Part shown: in pieces, positions 19,301 to 24,533 of the stretch
Layout: each line of letters begins with the position of its first letter
How positions within the stretch are numbered: position 1 is the first letter of the stretch
Translations under genes and position numbers: made by a program
NCBI RefSeq assembly: GCF_003814875.1
Contig: NZ_RKQF01000001.1
Location: 2,232,001-2,296,000 of the forward strand
Direction: 5' to 3'
Source: Streptomyces sp. Ag109_O5-1
Lineage (GTDB): Bacteria; Actinomycetota; Actinomycetes; Streptomycetales; Streptomycetaceae
DNA: 64,000 nt
The notes under the pieces: generated by a model
The model's database searches: none
Seen by the model: only the letters and a program-made list of their open reading frames with translations
Told to the model about the DNA's origin: nothing

Positions 19301-21992
19301 GCCACATCCGGAAGCGGTCGTCCAGCTGCTTGGACTTCGCCAGGGCGAACGCTGTCGCCTGCCGGTCCGTCACTATCTGCCCGTCGGGCGGTATTTTCTT
19401 GGTGACCAGGATTTCCTGGTTGTTGAGCAGGTTGCTGGCCAGGGCTTGGGCGGAGCGGGCCTGGGTACCCCAGACGGTGCGGGCCAGCAGGCTTGCGGTG
19501 TCCCCGCCCTTGACGCTCCAGCGGGCGCCGAGGTTGCTGACCTTGATGTCGTCGTCTTCCAGGATTTCACGAAGGAACTGCTGCACGTACGTGGCGCTGA
19601 CCCAGGCGGCGCCGAGCCGGCTCTGGATCTCCGCGGGTTGCAGGTCGCGGGGGATGACCTCGCGCAGGGCCTCGACGTTGACGGCGAACGTGGGGTCCTT
19701 GGCCGCGGCCTTCTCGGCCGCGGCGAGTTTGCGGCGGACGTTGCCTGACAGGTACTCCATGCGGCGCACCAGGCCGCCGGCCGGATCGTCGTAGACGAGG
19801 GTGCCCAGCGCCTCACGTGCTGCATGTTCGCTGTCCAGGCCAAGCAGACCGGCCACGGCGTCGAGGCGGATCTCGTTGTACTGGTCCCAGCAGATCAGCG
19901 CCGCATCTTCCGGGCTGTCCGCGCGGGTCAGCGGCTCGGGCGGGGCAACGACCCGCTTGGCGAACAGGTCGGCCTTCGCCGCGATCTGGTGGTCTTCGTC
20001 GAACTTCTCCAGCGCGAAGACGTACGGGGCGAAGGGGTCGTTGCGGAACCCGCCCATGCGCGGGTAGTTCCGGCGCTCGGGCGCGTTGTCATCCTGTACG
20101 GCTTCACCGGACGGCGGGTTGTTGACCTTGAAGCGGTTGATCGGGCCGAACCGTGCCACGTACGCGTCGTAGCGGCGGTTGAGTTCGGCCCGCAGCTGCG
20201 TCATCCGCGGGGTGATGAGGTGGTGCTCGGACTCCTCGTCCAGCAGGGCCACCGCGATGTCGCGCAGGCCGATCAGCTCGCGCAGCTCCCGGACCTGAGT
20301 CTTAGCGGGTACGTGCGGGACGGGCCGGCCGTTGCGGATCTCGGTGAAGGTGCCTTCGGGACCGAGTTCCAGCAGGCCGTCGTACTTCTCCAGCGTGCCG
20401 TGGAAGACCATCCGCTCGGTGAAGGTACGGCCCGAGTCCTGGGCGCGCTGCGCGACGTGTTCCAGGGCCGCGCCGAGAGCGACTTCGGCCTGTGGGTTCC
20501 CCTGGACGACCAGTTTGGGGCCGTATCGAACGATATCGACTTTGGGTGTGCCGAGCACCATCTCCGGGTGCTGCACGAAGTAGTTGTTGATCTCGATGGG
20601 CTGGGAGACAACTCCGGTTCGGGCTCCGGGCAGAACCGTCGGCTCAACAGTCAGCCAGTCGGCTTCGGCGGGCGTCTCTCCTTCCCCGCGACGCCGGAAG
20701 ACGAGGAGGTCCATCACCACATTCGTGCCGGCGGCATCCTGGTGGGAGTTGCTGGGCAGCCGGACGGCGCCCAGGAGGTCAGCGACGGCGGCCATCTGTT
20801 CCCGGGCTTCGCGCGCCTCGTCGGTCCCGTCCAGGGTGTAGCGGGAGGTGATCAGGGCGACGATGCCGCCGGGCCGGGTGAGCGCCAGGCTTTTGAGGAT
20901 GAAGTGGTTGTGGATCGAGTGGCGCCGCCCGGGGTTGTACTTGCGGTCCGTGACCTTGTACTTGCCGAACGGGACATTGCCGACGACGACGTCGAAGTCC
21001 TCCTCGGGTGGCCGGGTGTCGGCGAAGGACTCGGTGAGGATCTGCGCGTTCGGGTAGAGGGCGCGGGCGACGGCCGCGGTGATGGGGTCGACCTCGACAC
21101 CGACAATCTCGGCGTCGGCGGGGGCATCGGCGAGGAAGCGCCCTGCGCCCACGCTGCCCTCCAGCACCCGCAGTGGTGCTCCGGCCGGCACCCCGAACCG
21201 GTGCAGGGCCTGCCAGACGACGCGGGCGTAGGCAGGATCGGTGTAGTGGGCGTTCAGGGTCGAGGAGCGGGCCTTGGCGTACTCGTCGTCGGACAGGATG
21301 TCCCGCAGATGGGCGCGTTCGGCCGCGAACATGGCGGCGAAGTTCTTGCGCTCGTCGAACAGGTACGGGGCGGCGCCCCAGCCCGTCCACTGCTGGAGCA
21401 CCTGCCGCTCGGCCTCGGTGGCTGGCCGGTCCTCCGCCCGCAGTTGTAGCACGACGTGCACGGCAGCGATGTTCGCGGCGACCCGCTCCCGCTCCGTACG
21501 CGGCCCGGGCCGTGCTACTCCTGGTCCGGTTCCACGTCCAGGAGCACCCTCTCCCGCAGTACTTCGCCCTCCGCTGTCGAACGGGAGGTGTTCAGCCGCT
21601 GCAGGCGCTGCAGGTATCCCTCCCCGTCCGGCTCCTGGCCCGCCAGCTCCCGGGCCCGGGTCTCGATCTCCGTCGAGATCTCCTCCCCGAGTTCCGTGAA
21701 GAACTCCTCCGGGTTCTCCAGCTCCCCGAACGCCTGGGGCTTGTGCTCCTTCCAGTGCGTCATCGCCTGGTCGCCGTACCGGTTCATCGTCGAACCCCCC
21801 TGCCTGCTTGGCACTGTTGGAACTGGTGGACGGGGCGGGGTGCCCCGTCTCATCCTCTCCCGCCGCCGTGCCGTCCGGGCGTGCCGCAGCGCCTTCCTGC
21901 ACCGGAGGGGCCTGGTCGCCGAAGTCCAGGCCGGGCAGGAAGCCGCTGTCGTTGATTGAATTGTCGTCGGCGGGCTGCTGCGGTGTGCTCAA
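1329..21992 (-). CDS. Giant DNA methylase / SF2 helicase / UvrD helicase fusion protein of a conjugative element
   Basis: A single open frame of 6887 codons. Residues about 165-440 form an N6-adenine-type methyltransferase domain (SVGAGRFLAD SAM loop, NVPFG catalytic motif). Residues about 940-1500 form an SF2 helicase: Walker A GTGAGKT near 964, YDEAH near 1124, ATPVDNS, and arginine motif QSLGRGKRQGN near 1477. A long Ala/Glu/Pro-linked repeat region follows. Residues about 4490-4990 form a UvrD/Rep-like SF1 helicase (ALAGTGKTS, FFDEAQD, GDSNQAIYEFRG, STAHKSKG, YVTVTRAR). An FtsK-gamma-like winged helix lies near 6500-6570. The architecture recalls DarB-like/giant plasmid helicase-methylases that protect or process incoming DNA; the exact role is inferred. 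The TTG at 21992 has a GGGAG Shine-Dalgarno 6 bases away, but bases 21515-21787 code better in another frame, so the functional start is uncertain (the next in-frame GTG is at 21461). Confidence 0.85.
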   Translation of the reverse strand: MSTPQQPADDNSINDSGFLPGLDFGDQAPPVQEGAAARPDGTAAGEDETGHPAPSTSSNSAKQAGGFDDEPVRRPGDDALEGAQAPGVRGAGEPGGVLHGTRGGDLDGDRDPGPGAGGPGAGRGGIPAAPAAAEHLPFDSGGRSTAGEGAPGRGTGPGVARPGPRTERERVAANIAAVHVVLQLRAEDRPATEAERQVLQQWTGWGAAPYLFDERKNFAAMFAAERAHLRDILSDDEYAKARSSTLNAHYTDPAYARVVWQALHRFGVPAGAPLRVLEGSVGAGRFLADAPADAEIVGVEVDPITAAVARALYPNAQILTESFADTRPPEEDFDVVVGNVPFGKYKVTDRKYNPGRRHSIHNHFILKSLALTRPGGIVALITSRYTLDGTDEAREAREQMAAVADLLGAVRLPSNSHQDAAGTNVVMDLLVFRRRGEGETPAEADWLTVEPTVLPGARTGVVSQPIEINNYFVQHPEMVLGTPKVDIVRYGPKLVVQGNPQAEVALGAALEHVAQRAQDSGRTFTERMVFHGTLEKYDGLLELGPEGTFTEIRNGRPVPHVPAKTQVRELRELIGLRDIAVALLDEESEHHLITPRMTQLRAELNRRYDAYVARFGPINRFKVNNPPSGEAVQDDNAPERRNYPRMGGFRNDPFAPYVFALEKFDEDHQIAAKADLFAKRVVAPPEPLTRADSPEDAALICWDQYNEIRLDAVAGLLGLDSEHAAREALGTLVYDDPAGGLVRRMEYLSGNVRRKLAAAEKAAAKDPTFAVNVEALREVIPRDLQPAEIQSRLGAAWVSATYVQQFLREILEDDDIKVSNLGARWSVKGGDTASLLARTVWGTQARSAQALASNLLNNQEILVTKKIPPDGQIVTDRQATAFALAKSKQLDDRFRMWLWEDPDRAETLLRYYNDRYNAIVPPTYNGVQITAPGLSKAYTLHPHQKAAVARIRASKHGVGLYHGTGAGKTLEMIVGGMELTRLGLAKKPVYAVPKGVLGQFQREFLQAYPRARILVADSSDLTGERRHKFVARWSTGNWDAVIISHTAFKKIPMSKTARLDYINREVKRLEAHLDNADGDDKYTVKDIENQIATLKGRIEDELKTPGDSGVEFERTGSTYIFYDEAHTLKNLRVISSIRELALKGNQITADMDMKLSYLRKNYGGRVTTHATATPVDNSPMEILTAIKYLGPDLLRDEWGIEEDDQFVSTYIQPVNRVEMSPDGNSFSTRARYARYVNQTELKRVLFTIADVKLKRDLQLGEPAIIGGEMRILEAEASPELRQLMQSLGRRMMGIRLGSPDLKYNRKGKLVEDNTLWISTDGRLASLDVRLVNKTTDEAQKVDVAADELFRIWQLHKDDVYYYDDDGNEETNRGSLQLAFCDLGVPGPDKEFVFYEALREALTARGMPGSLIRFDQEAKNPQQKARLDKDAREGRIAVLVGSRSGLGTGRNLQKRVIHVMQIDPTWKATPIIQSLGRGKRQGNQNKEIHHTAIVTKKSYDPFLWQKVATKQAFAEAILDINDTSRILEAAEDGDDGRIPAGVMFAVAADKPELEQLERVEGMLAKLRLDQQMWHDEQFAYEVTGEQGRRRVQDLKIRMQEARAAMERRTTTRGDAFTMTVDGRAYDERREAGEALAQRLERLVRTSVNAGGRPQDALVGELGGIPVHALVERSFEGLIVGLSFQDVPVDAIWLSASGLAKQDRVGLIRKAENALDGLETVHAKAEQHIARIEANIARAKELVGKPFPQQAELDKIEAQHRKLTKALGVQGAAETNEPEVHDATVTEPGTDLVDAALHDAMVMAGGSTDGWVEIDPATLTPDDLSETTRGFLDALADGTSSRATPDAAPAGSDASTTAHAEDGVGGEPGDVASPPWPYPDEAAAVAGEDSVLANFAAWQNLDVVDGMSGQGRELAVQMEQAGIALAEALHHARESADEAPMPGGDPWALDLFHALARACEDFLSHLDSPRFKPNATGREMRNLTEQVARSAREHITYVAPLEGRRRSVQPTTAPANPSPSRQPAPGAPSPGTSRPFDPDRWYEHTMLGGTLSDSRGTFLNDIVQQLGHDGSDVAIEPDATGTVVITGPMGSVKVTPLTEEFPASVAQAYEAAIDQLLQDAQRALHGNGSQAGDLFDAWLTGQLDSRATSLKAALAGGGDETAFRQAMRVHFYEIAPWAHPDTADRPQPGSRTQQETAAEAELADALPPSRSRAPEQAPGDAASASPVTPPASPPPAGDHRQDSASTADTARTAQAPPVSAAEPEPVPATTPHATAQRPGRVPNTPYPDRSESWTAEQAALTAYRRWASDHAGRLATGERADGLMAAADAAMTSSRTGRIARLLGVELASDWAHLQRLADQCRAVVEQWEREDGRSTEGNWEIYTGLRDHASRYRSTVEDRSSDAYQQWVRSTEPLTLDEDAVEFIPGILPWEQYTVAGPWGHNAGPVSGRDLAAGLAQLAADGTDMEAADDGLVVTGPGRLRFSVQLATAQPATPAAPSATAPTPAPEQATSDVPEPEGTTDAETETPEATASAPPANAAGTGGEGFGSALPQVANLAIVLEGYADPAELAGGRRYVGMAAEQLRRVLARQESDPPSPAHQDADAAAAAVIESEPRTHADVFSIYDRLAGSAVQLADDPRHDVCTAAQKVVQYTERHLARMQARRNDLAEMLLDAADLEGEHTSVLDHHDPLRLTAPWYQDSAEIGRALTDIFDSFPKWPHAYDDIGGPYSDQLRGAMLMLRRPHDTVGSALTDWTDVTSYALGAAQEAEAAGDGVSRYALRDLARKAFQHHQRLAAHELGMEETPYEAADDFVGGANKAESAWNWWMGTDTAKALLDISPEASGARQALDAVRDTRYAADFVTLAAETLDEVNRRVTAMAHAAYDLVLHLSASYYRHPDDAKRLDDLVRYSYEHAVACRASTARPETVAAVQAGVAQRRRRLDAEQPAPEPQQTPPPTGPALEIEHHYRGTVVRGTTKEDADAPVRAALDRLKFRWSRNKGFWYLKRNQSQATRDIRVQKLTAELTRMGRPFRMVEEPEQDAASEIVIPVGAPYTSKDDAQHDFWEMYGALSEMKETPAGRRLIGRGQTDQGVPTRPDGQAVWLAMEELCDGPVGRVQDPFTHPAGTLVERCTKLAHAVLILARNLEEERYRAPVVMGRFRRLERHAVQLASRITATAQRGGNWQEIFGTPALPAAQTEGERSEPVGPEPDPAPGSPLHPDVREDEQPSLPTGQVAGREPSGGQQRRIEITVAARSAAGHLLVNVSIPAERTGAVQEVPDLRGADIPGLALPSYAVLPLLVRAAKLTDSLVSDEEVDAWLSEHLPDSPVPAAWNAPAVRAVIQRTVRDLLRDSMAPDPEDVAEWLVNTASENRALVQAAHANEQADFFAVFATAADELIRDGGSEHLLWTYLKEDGRRQVLDLAGPRAHRALRAQAVAPESQESGPSVPDEQSAASPAADENDRERRRAEFQAEADSWAAGMRDDAQQRAVRAALADQGLRSLLGDGRSREEALQLFMAWLGHADLSATGAGGDRFRDWFVHSQQEVEQRYAEGAFEQVYAAVSAAPNELPADAVAVRQAGAVVESPIPSAATEPETTTASGNSTSAQTTAHTAGGASADGSADPYTSETMREAVDRLHLLFEQVNDALPAPLLPEGPPGPPSGAPDSWFKGPAAVEIPDGFAPYTNDRAVLQRGDVVREGFKRWPNSKKLSYRTLVITTSTSDRDGYYHAAPHTRIHPRSIVAVPTDSRLLTQAVADIHTLRSEFGLRWQGAKAIGHASVHRTRPFDEAVDAYRLAFTAAGELARELERTEAPGDARDFLARLLDETEQHLVRLHLTHRTARETQRAEVNAGREAASDVEHSATSAGEPAGQRTEFEQLIAESLERHHGRARKQAVRAALASPVVRMWFAESPDTETLQPQLLDWLASADIADADGNDGRWRDWFDASPPETRDAVAAQSIADIQAGLIAAATTVEAADAASAPATERDELTARRAEARGPLTQQHLDALPHHDDRNHGADAHLAVLATLRVRDGHVDDVLLLLQTVEPEEDPEDEPLIRGAQIVPPNDVLSSSLNGQYSPADLLGMANSRVLPLARAVPWTEVEALAALPHEQALQRLPLTGEEGPAPDLPEEPAPAESPAVADQANLAEDQNVAAASADPERAIPRDPQQIAPAGPESVDTQQLLSSAVEPLTQAHLRALPRYDESPPNDAEIQFAVVATLTYPNGVVPDAVILLQAAEEDRRYGDALHGVLIAPESKLALTSKTGYTVLPRDLLHRTNARLLPLEDGLTWEQVEELVRLPYAQALGRLPLAAQNAPSTGAPARNAQPQAEQSEQGTAPLKELIGALGDRVVIGHIGPSSPAQAGKAAPATAPEPAPGPMSPADEQQEESVTSTEPETAAEGPWTSRFKIVSDRTGTYVTGTTGAPAEDGLRELLKRDRNFKYEKGRWRYNGMRGQKEQLLEEIRAFLAARDAQEGAVAAVASGKYPPTAQQQAIIDAAVEGKHVAVQALAGTGKTSTLVMIAAQMLERRIGYIAFNRAIADEAGQKFGRNVTARTSHSFALQDLRNTPYRQKVSIAGSRNSGARRPKDVAAALGITAEIRVGDRDGNLQRVGPEDIAKIVMGALRRYRQSADPELGRQHLGEKWAHVPAARTLLGYARRAWADIADPNSNKIFFDHDDYLKIWALSDPRLNFDTIFFDEAQDINPVLKKVIQDQDAQIIVVGDSNQAIYEFRGAVDALRDWPADVVLPLTQSWRFGPAVAEVGNAYLSLLESDLRLEGAPTLDTVLGTVEEPDAILTYSNVGAISAVFAGFEAGKRVALVGGGRDIEDIARAARDLQQGRRTKHPELSAFENWNEVKEYAESDEDASTLQTFVRLVDRYTPQGLINMIRDLVPEEARDEETRPELVVSTAHKSKGREWDQVQVWSDFPQPKEDTKTGELILPAQDKLRLAYVTVTRARKRLDIGSLGWIHSIGTLADTFPTEIAATAAPEQAAPAPVVADETAAPEPPVPPTSLDSRKPDAVPEEQPEPAVSEAPDDEPAAPVHQAATASAEPADPESTDEREAATWDTTRPEETEPGPEWQPELAAPIWEDAGEPLNGADQPSMFAGQADDLPADEQTIAPAAQDAEPGIAPLPWDDQKIKKRGTAGIRRGQKNEIPNLARELREALGDNQVRDIWEQDNPWAQFEENLRHTQNELAQPDSALNTLVTQAAEQLRARIDQLAVEAFNSFETLIQARAGDPDQLAELDAQLAEVHRLPELTDPLVRQALILCLEAVDDIERAARSRKVRAAAARDALEQVMGLAGTSYSPDGQQVWPNIDAALAPVKVQVDRARERIAELSNSTVTEQYARLRALIATHEAQPAAESQTEDAPAPVIEAAENTGEPPAPAEQEERAPEPLSDRDIAEALGKISVWDFGKLIFEMDQKKRATPQLYEGWFGLPSEPGYNEAGNEFGSVYSRSGAIEIEVKTVGDAVTTVRAGRLTMAKVLAWLRPALPPERRQLVAAAWRTRNAMSRSEQGFEVVGESGRWKAADNELWRISVAARATVIKEALEAHVTGTADERVARIRAAENWEQGQMLPIDFGGMEASFADIATLERVTALRAVLPDRFKGACRLSELTPGDCITGVSEERLPFIVRERPVVSADTEVFVVGDLVVGPGDLRPYTWETGGYPDDHVEPLLLPQSLAGLVDLPADAPHPLAPAPTASATAGDALVVAEPEQEEASPAAGSPTTAPDSVTAPEEAPRADKEQPAVPVAPDATTVPPHLPYEYQNDFLDDLWATESAYDAWANSATGRLLLSEARELQEETGFTDANEAARIQTAFRGAILAADTTHSSADDLLSACRNLRTTVAEAGRSLATRTAFASEDDRRLLLAVYTQAQEQLGRLEATPDVQILLGSEHGGARLLSRFKETRLADRPDGPTGLETAPTQAQERGQEPPNAEPAPLREADAATTSTGPKPASSDPAEPESTTVIAELPTEQEESTPESAPTPEPQEAQTSAPAEPDADDFDFFRDVIGDDLVVGGVVYSSAEWEPDPEEGVRRRIDDQDEPVSAEELAAMEVDREYEALIEEERMAAAEAVTGEPEVPGQDDFDRHFEDIVALLRSAEAPAETQTLTPRPRFSAEDEQRLREQYVATRQALSQILTSIDADPILPAAEDPAVEAGDANALEAAMGNAAAEAGAYWGTPEWTMIRSIGQAGQQLRGAVREALLTYAETTLRDIRAYGINRTIEARTARAISHGAMHLARRLERSGQRDSRGWRAVWGLHRAAATRADRLTGLLPAGQRIDLADQLGRAWHWFTERLADRRPDAGNGTGGGDQGRVRAMLSNSVESIRGIYGAVSERLGSLTQLPVWRRIASVWSAVREAVNNGWLGVGRFMADRQTLGTGRALWVRTLEIISSGAQALINRLAANGGQNGLRWNMLRVLRHAAEDHIAHLHGHLPEDVSTPLGTYESAVGEAAEERPAAGEETVPGGPSTAEAEPAPADKSLAQDPDRFRAVVLQVAAKEYALALDLSYDYDIPAADADALLTRMEELGIVGPQGEGGVRDVLVTPGDAESLLDESPAPGTPAPRWQPASEPLTAAWFDEVRTAVRRDVQPDRGLSRRDLMSLLNHENARPGNRTDAGRRANESVDLFLQGRGNEVPQHLAGEGFAYVRGETNRDWALREDAPSPAAQTPASGQAQAAGEQEAAEGAQLPRRRRPTPTDGPSRIEQAATGRRRPPSSPEGSRRAATANTFKAQAQRMQDRADFARAAATSPAEERAAGVLQTIAENSRATADKIAGATPAGGSPASPQSGLTAEAFLAALRTTAQARGAQIPDDLLASAMEAAQEAVTAVPQRSTGSAAAPPRPTRRGQAEREQADHRLHGQQNAPSGVGRR
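9051..9993 (-). repeat. Tandem ~122-residue protein repeats inside the giant gene
   Basis: Two diverged copies lie at 9628-9993 and 9051-9416 (residues about 4000-4122 and 4193-4314). Both begin PLTQ-HL-ALP, contain a (V/A)VATL-type hydrophobic strand and a DD(V)(I/L)LLLQ strand, and end with W-(Q/T)-EVE-L--LP--QAL-RLPL. They flank an Ala/Pro/Glu linker just before the UvrD helicase. This is direct evidence of internal duplication; their function is unknown. Confidence 0.7.
10158..11537 (-). repeat. Second pair of internal protein repeats in the giant gene
   Basis: Copies at 11380-11537 and 10158-10322 share AVRAALA followed by a ten-residue variable part, a (D/A)WL-(H/S)AD segment, a glycine/aspartate loop and (F/W)RDWF. 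They look like a small helical module that was duplicated and then diverged. A DnaJ-unrelated, non-enzymatic spacer or interaction module is the simplest reading. Confidence 0.6.
21515..21787 (-). CDS. Small 90-aa protein encoded out of frame at the head of the giant gene
   Basis: ATG at 21787 with a G-rich Shine-Dalgarno (GGCAGGGGGG) about 7 bases upstream; stop TAG at 21515. The frame has near-saturated G/C third positions, while the overlapping giant frame in the same bases has poor codon use (many GGA, GTA, GCA), so this is the better coding frame here. The protein is acidic and helical (HWKEHKPQAFGEL, EEFFTELGEEISTEIE, LQRLQRLNTSR) and resembles small conserved proteins that precede helicase genes in actinobacterial mobile elements. 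No function is known. Confidence 0.6.
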   Translation of the reverse strand: MNRYGDQAMTHWKEHKPQAFGELENPEEFFTELGEEISTEIETRARELAGQEPDGEGYLQRLQRLNTSRSTAEGEVLRERVLLDVEPDQE

Positions 21993-22114
21993 CGCCTGCT
22001 CCCAACGTCGAGGGCGGTTGTGTGCATCGGGGGCCCAAAGGGCTGCTGGTGGGCTGGGTCAGATATGGGACGGCGGCACGGGGAGATCTCGCGCGGCGGC
22101 GGTGCCGTCCGGGG

Positions 22115-22720
22115 TCATCCGCTGCCGTCCTCGTCCGGATCGGGCTGGTCATCGCCGCGCGGATCTGATGCATCGCCGTCGGGCTCGGGGCCTTCGGCGG
22201 CCAGGAGCAGGGCGAGGTAGTCCGCGTCTCCATCCCAGGTGGCATCGCGGTGGCGGGCTCGGTGCTGGCCGTTTCGGCACGCGCCGAGCCAGAACCGGCC
22301 CATCCGCTCCACGGCCCGGGCGAGGGCGTCTTGCCACAGGTACGGCGCCGACCCCCCGTCCTCCCCGCCGGCGTAGGCCGACTCGCGGGAGGTCCACAGC
22401 GCCGTGAGTTCCTCGACGACCGCGCCGTGCTTCCACCAGCACTGTCTGGGCAACTGGTCCGTGGTCATCTCGTACCGGTCGGCGACCCAGATCACCCAGC
22501 GAACGAATTGGGGCCAGAGCACGGCGCGTTCCTCTGGTTCGAGGTCGTTCCACCGCACTGGGGCACCGACCGGGCGTTCCTGCTCTCCGTCGGCGTCCCC
22601 GCTGCCGGATTGTCCGGCCTCCAGTTGCTCCTCCAGCAGCTTGACGCGCTCACTGAGAAGCACCTGTTCGGCGTTGATGTTGGTGAGTTCGGCGAAGATG
22701 TCATCGAAGCCGCTAGCCAT
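22115..22720 (-). CDS. Conserved coiled-coil conjugation-operon protein, 201 aa
   Basis: ATG at 22720 overlaps the TAG stop of the upstream coupling-protein gene (ATGGCTAG), which argues for translational coupling and fixes the start. The N-terminal 35 residues form a predicted coiled coil (ELTNINAEQVLLSERVKLL). The middle part is Trp-rich (WPQFVRWVIWVADRYEM, CWWKHGAVVEELTALW, GRFWLGAC) and the C-terminus is acidic. I do not recognise the family by name; its fixed position after the VirD4-like gene suggests a structural or adaptor role in transfer. Confidence 0.8.
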   Translation of the reverse strand: MASGFDDIFAELTNINAEQVLLSERVKLLEEQLEAGQSGSGDADGEQERPVGAPVRWNDLEPEERAVLWPQFVRWVIWVADRYEMTTDQLPRQCWWKHGAVVEELTALWTSRESAYAGGEDGGSAPYLWQDALARAVERMGRFWLGACRNGQHRARHRDATWDGDADYLALLLAAEGPEPDGDASDPRGDDQPDPDEDGSG

Positions 22721-24533
22721 GGCCGCCGCCCGCCTTCTCCAGTCCCACGCGGTCGTCGACCATCTCGTGCGCCCTGCGGGTGGCCTCCTTGATCTCCGCC
22801 GCCCGCGGTCCTTCGTGGGCACGGATAAACGTGACGAGCGTGGCGGGGGTGCGACGGTGGAACACCATCCCGCCGCGCTCCGGGATCATCCGGATCGCGG
22901 CAGGCTCCACCACCGCACGACGGCGCACCGACGTGGACACCGAGACCCTGTCCCCGTCATCGGAGACGGTCTCCACGTCCTCGTCGAATTCACCCGCGAG
23001 AGAACTGTAGGATTTCAATTCTTCGGGGTCGCTGATACCACCCAGGAAGACCTTCACCGTACCGCTGGCGAACATTTTCCGTACGCCCAGGGCGCCCCAG
23101 CGCTCCTCCGCTTGGGCATATCCCTGAAGAACCGCCATGATGAAAATGTTCTGCGATCCGCTGACACTCATCAGGTTCGGAATTTCCGGCAGAGGAGCTA
23201 CGTTGGCCAGCTCGTCCATGAAGCAGCCGAGCGGAATCGGAAGGCGCCCGTTAGGGCTGCGGGCAGCGACCCGCTTGGCGGTGTCGAACATTGCTTTGGC
23301 GAAAGCGGCATTGAGCGGTGCCAGGGCGGATCCTTCTTCGTCCTCGCCGATCAGGAACAGCGTTCCGGACTGCCGGAGGTACGTTTCGATGTCGAAGACC
23401 TCCACGTCCCCCTGGGGGGCGAAGATCTCGGCGACCTTCTCGTCGTAGAGCGCGATGAATGACTGCTCTGCGGTCCTCCAGGTAGCGGATCGCTCCTCCT
23501 CGGCCGCGGCGTGCTGGCCGGCGAGCGCGGCGGCGAGCAGATGCTTGCCCTTCGCTGCCAGAAGGTCGACGGCCTCGCGGTTGTCGGGGTCCGTCGCCCA
23601 GGCCAGCACGTCGAGGACGGGCCGTTTGTGGAGGGCTGCGGCATGCAGCCAGCAGGTAATAAGGGTTTTCGCGTTGAGCGCGAAATAACCGCCATTCTTT
23701 GTCCCTTCTTCGCTTTTCGTGGTCGCCGCAAGGGTCTCGGCGCGCTTGCGTGCCGCCTGGTATTCCTCGCAGCCTGCGGTCAGCGGCCAGCGCAGCTGAT
23801 TCGGCCAGCCGGACAGCCCTGTCGGGTCCAACACCCAGACAGGTCCGTGTTCCTGCCGCAGAAGCGCGGTGTTGTAGAGGACGTCTGTCTTGCTGCTGGT
23901 GGCGAGGACCGTTCCGCGGAATTCGAGGATCTCGGGAAGGATGATCTGGGAGGTCTTTCCCTCGCGCGGCGGGGCGACCAGGATCATCGACTCCTCGATC
24001 GTGATCCAGAGATGGATTTCCGAGGGGTCCGCGCTGCCGATGTAGACGGCAACGTCGCGGATGGTGATGGCCTTGGCGTTCTGCTCGGCGAGCGTGGGAC
24101 GCAGCGATCCGGCACGGGACAGGGCCTGTTGCTCGCCCATTGCCTTCTCCAGCTGGGCGCGGGTCGCCATCCCGTCGGCGCCGTCTGAGCCCCGGTGCTT
24201 CCACCACCAGTACGTCTTCCACATCCCCCAGGTCGCTGCGGCGAGCAGGAGGAAGAAGGTGGGCCAGAACAGGAACGGGCCAGCTACGCCTGCGCTCGGC
24301 GGCCAGGCGGCTGCGGGGTCGCCGGGGTGGCGGAAGACGGCGACGACCGCGTGGCCCGCGGAGTCCCAGCTGATCGCCGCCGGCCGTCCGTGTGCCAGGA
24401 GGCCGGACAGGAGCGCGGTCGACCACAGCAGCGCGGTGAGCACGAACGCCGCGATCAGCGGGAGGATCCACACGGCATCGCGACCGAGGCGCAAGCGGGC
24501 CGCGGTCTTCGGGGTAGCGGCTTTCGGCATCAT
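22713..24533 (-). CDS. VirD4/TraG-like type IV coupling ATPase
   Basis: The 606-aa protein has two N-terminal membrane helices (about 20-47 and 85-106), a Walker A motif APPREGKTS at about 187-195 and a Walker B GCFMDELANV at about 436-445, the order seen in VirD4/TraG coupling proteins that feed DNA into a type IV secretion channel. The start at 24533 is chosen because ATGA overlaps the stop of the upstream VirB4-like gene; the longer frame to 24722 is only overlap with that gene. It sits at the inner membrane with ATP hydrolysis in the cytoplasm. It lies between the VirB4-like gene and the coiled-coil gene. Confidence 0.9.
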   Translation of the reverse strand: MMPKAATPKTAARLRLGRDAVWILPLIAAFVLTALLWSTALLSGLLAHGRPAAISWDSAGHAVVAVFRHPGDPAAAWPPSAGVAGPFLFWPTFFLLLAAATWGMWKTYWWWKHRGSDGADGMATRAQLEKAMGEQQALSRAGSLRPTLAEQNAKAITIRDVAVYIGSADPSEIHLWITIEESMILVAPPREGKTSQIILPEILEFRGTVLATSSKTDVLYNTALLRQEHGPVWVLDPTGLSGWPNQLRWPLTAGCEEYQAARKRAETLAATTKSEEGTKNGGYFALNAKTLITCWLHAAALHKRPVLDVLAWATDPDNREAVDLLAAKGKHLLAAALAGQHAAAEEERSATWRTAEQSFIALYDEKVAEIFAPQGDVEVFDIETYLRQSGTLFLIGEDEEGSALAPLNAAFAKAMFDTAKRVAARSPNGRLPIPLGCFMDELANVAPLPEIPNLMSVSGSQNIFIMAVLQGYAQAEERWGALGVRKMFASGTVKVFLGGISDPEELKSYSSLAGEFDEDVETVSDDGDRVSVSTSVRRRAVVEPAAIRMIPERGGMVFHRRTPATLVTFIRAHEGPRAAEIKEATRRAHEMVDDRVGLEKAGGGHG

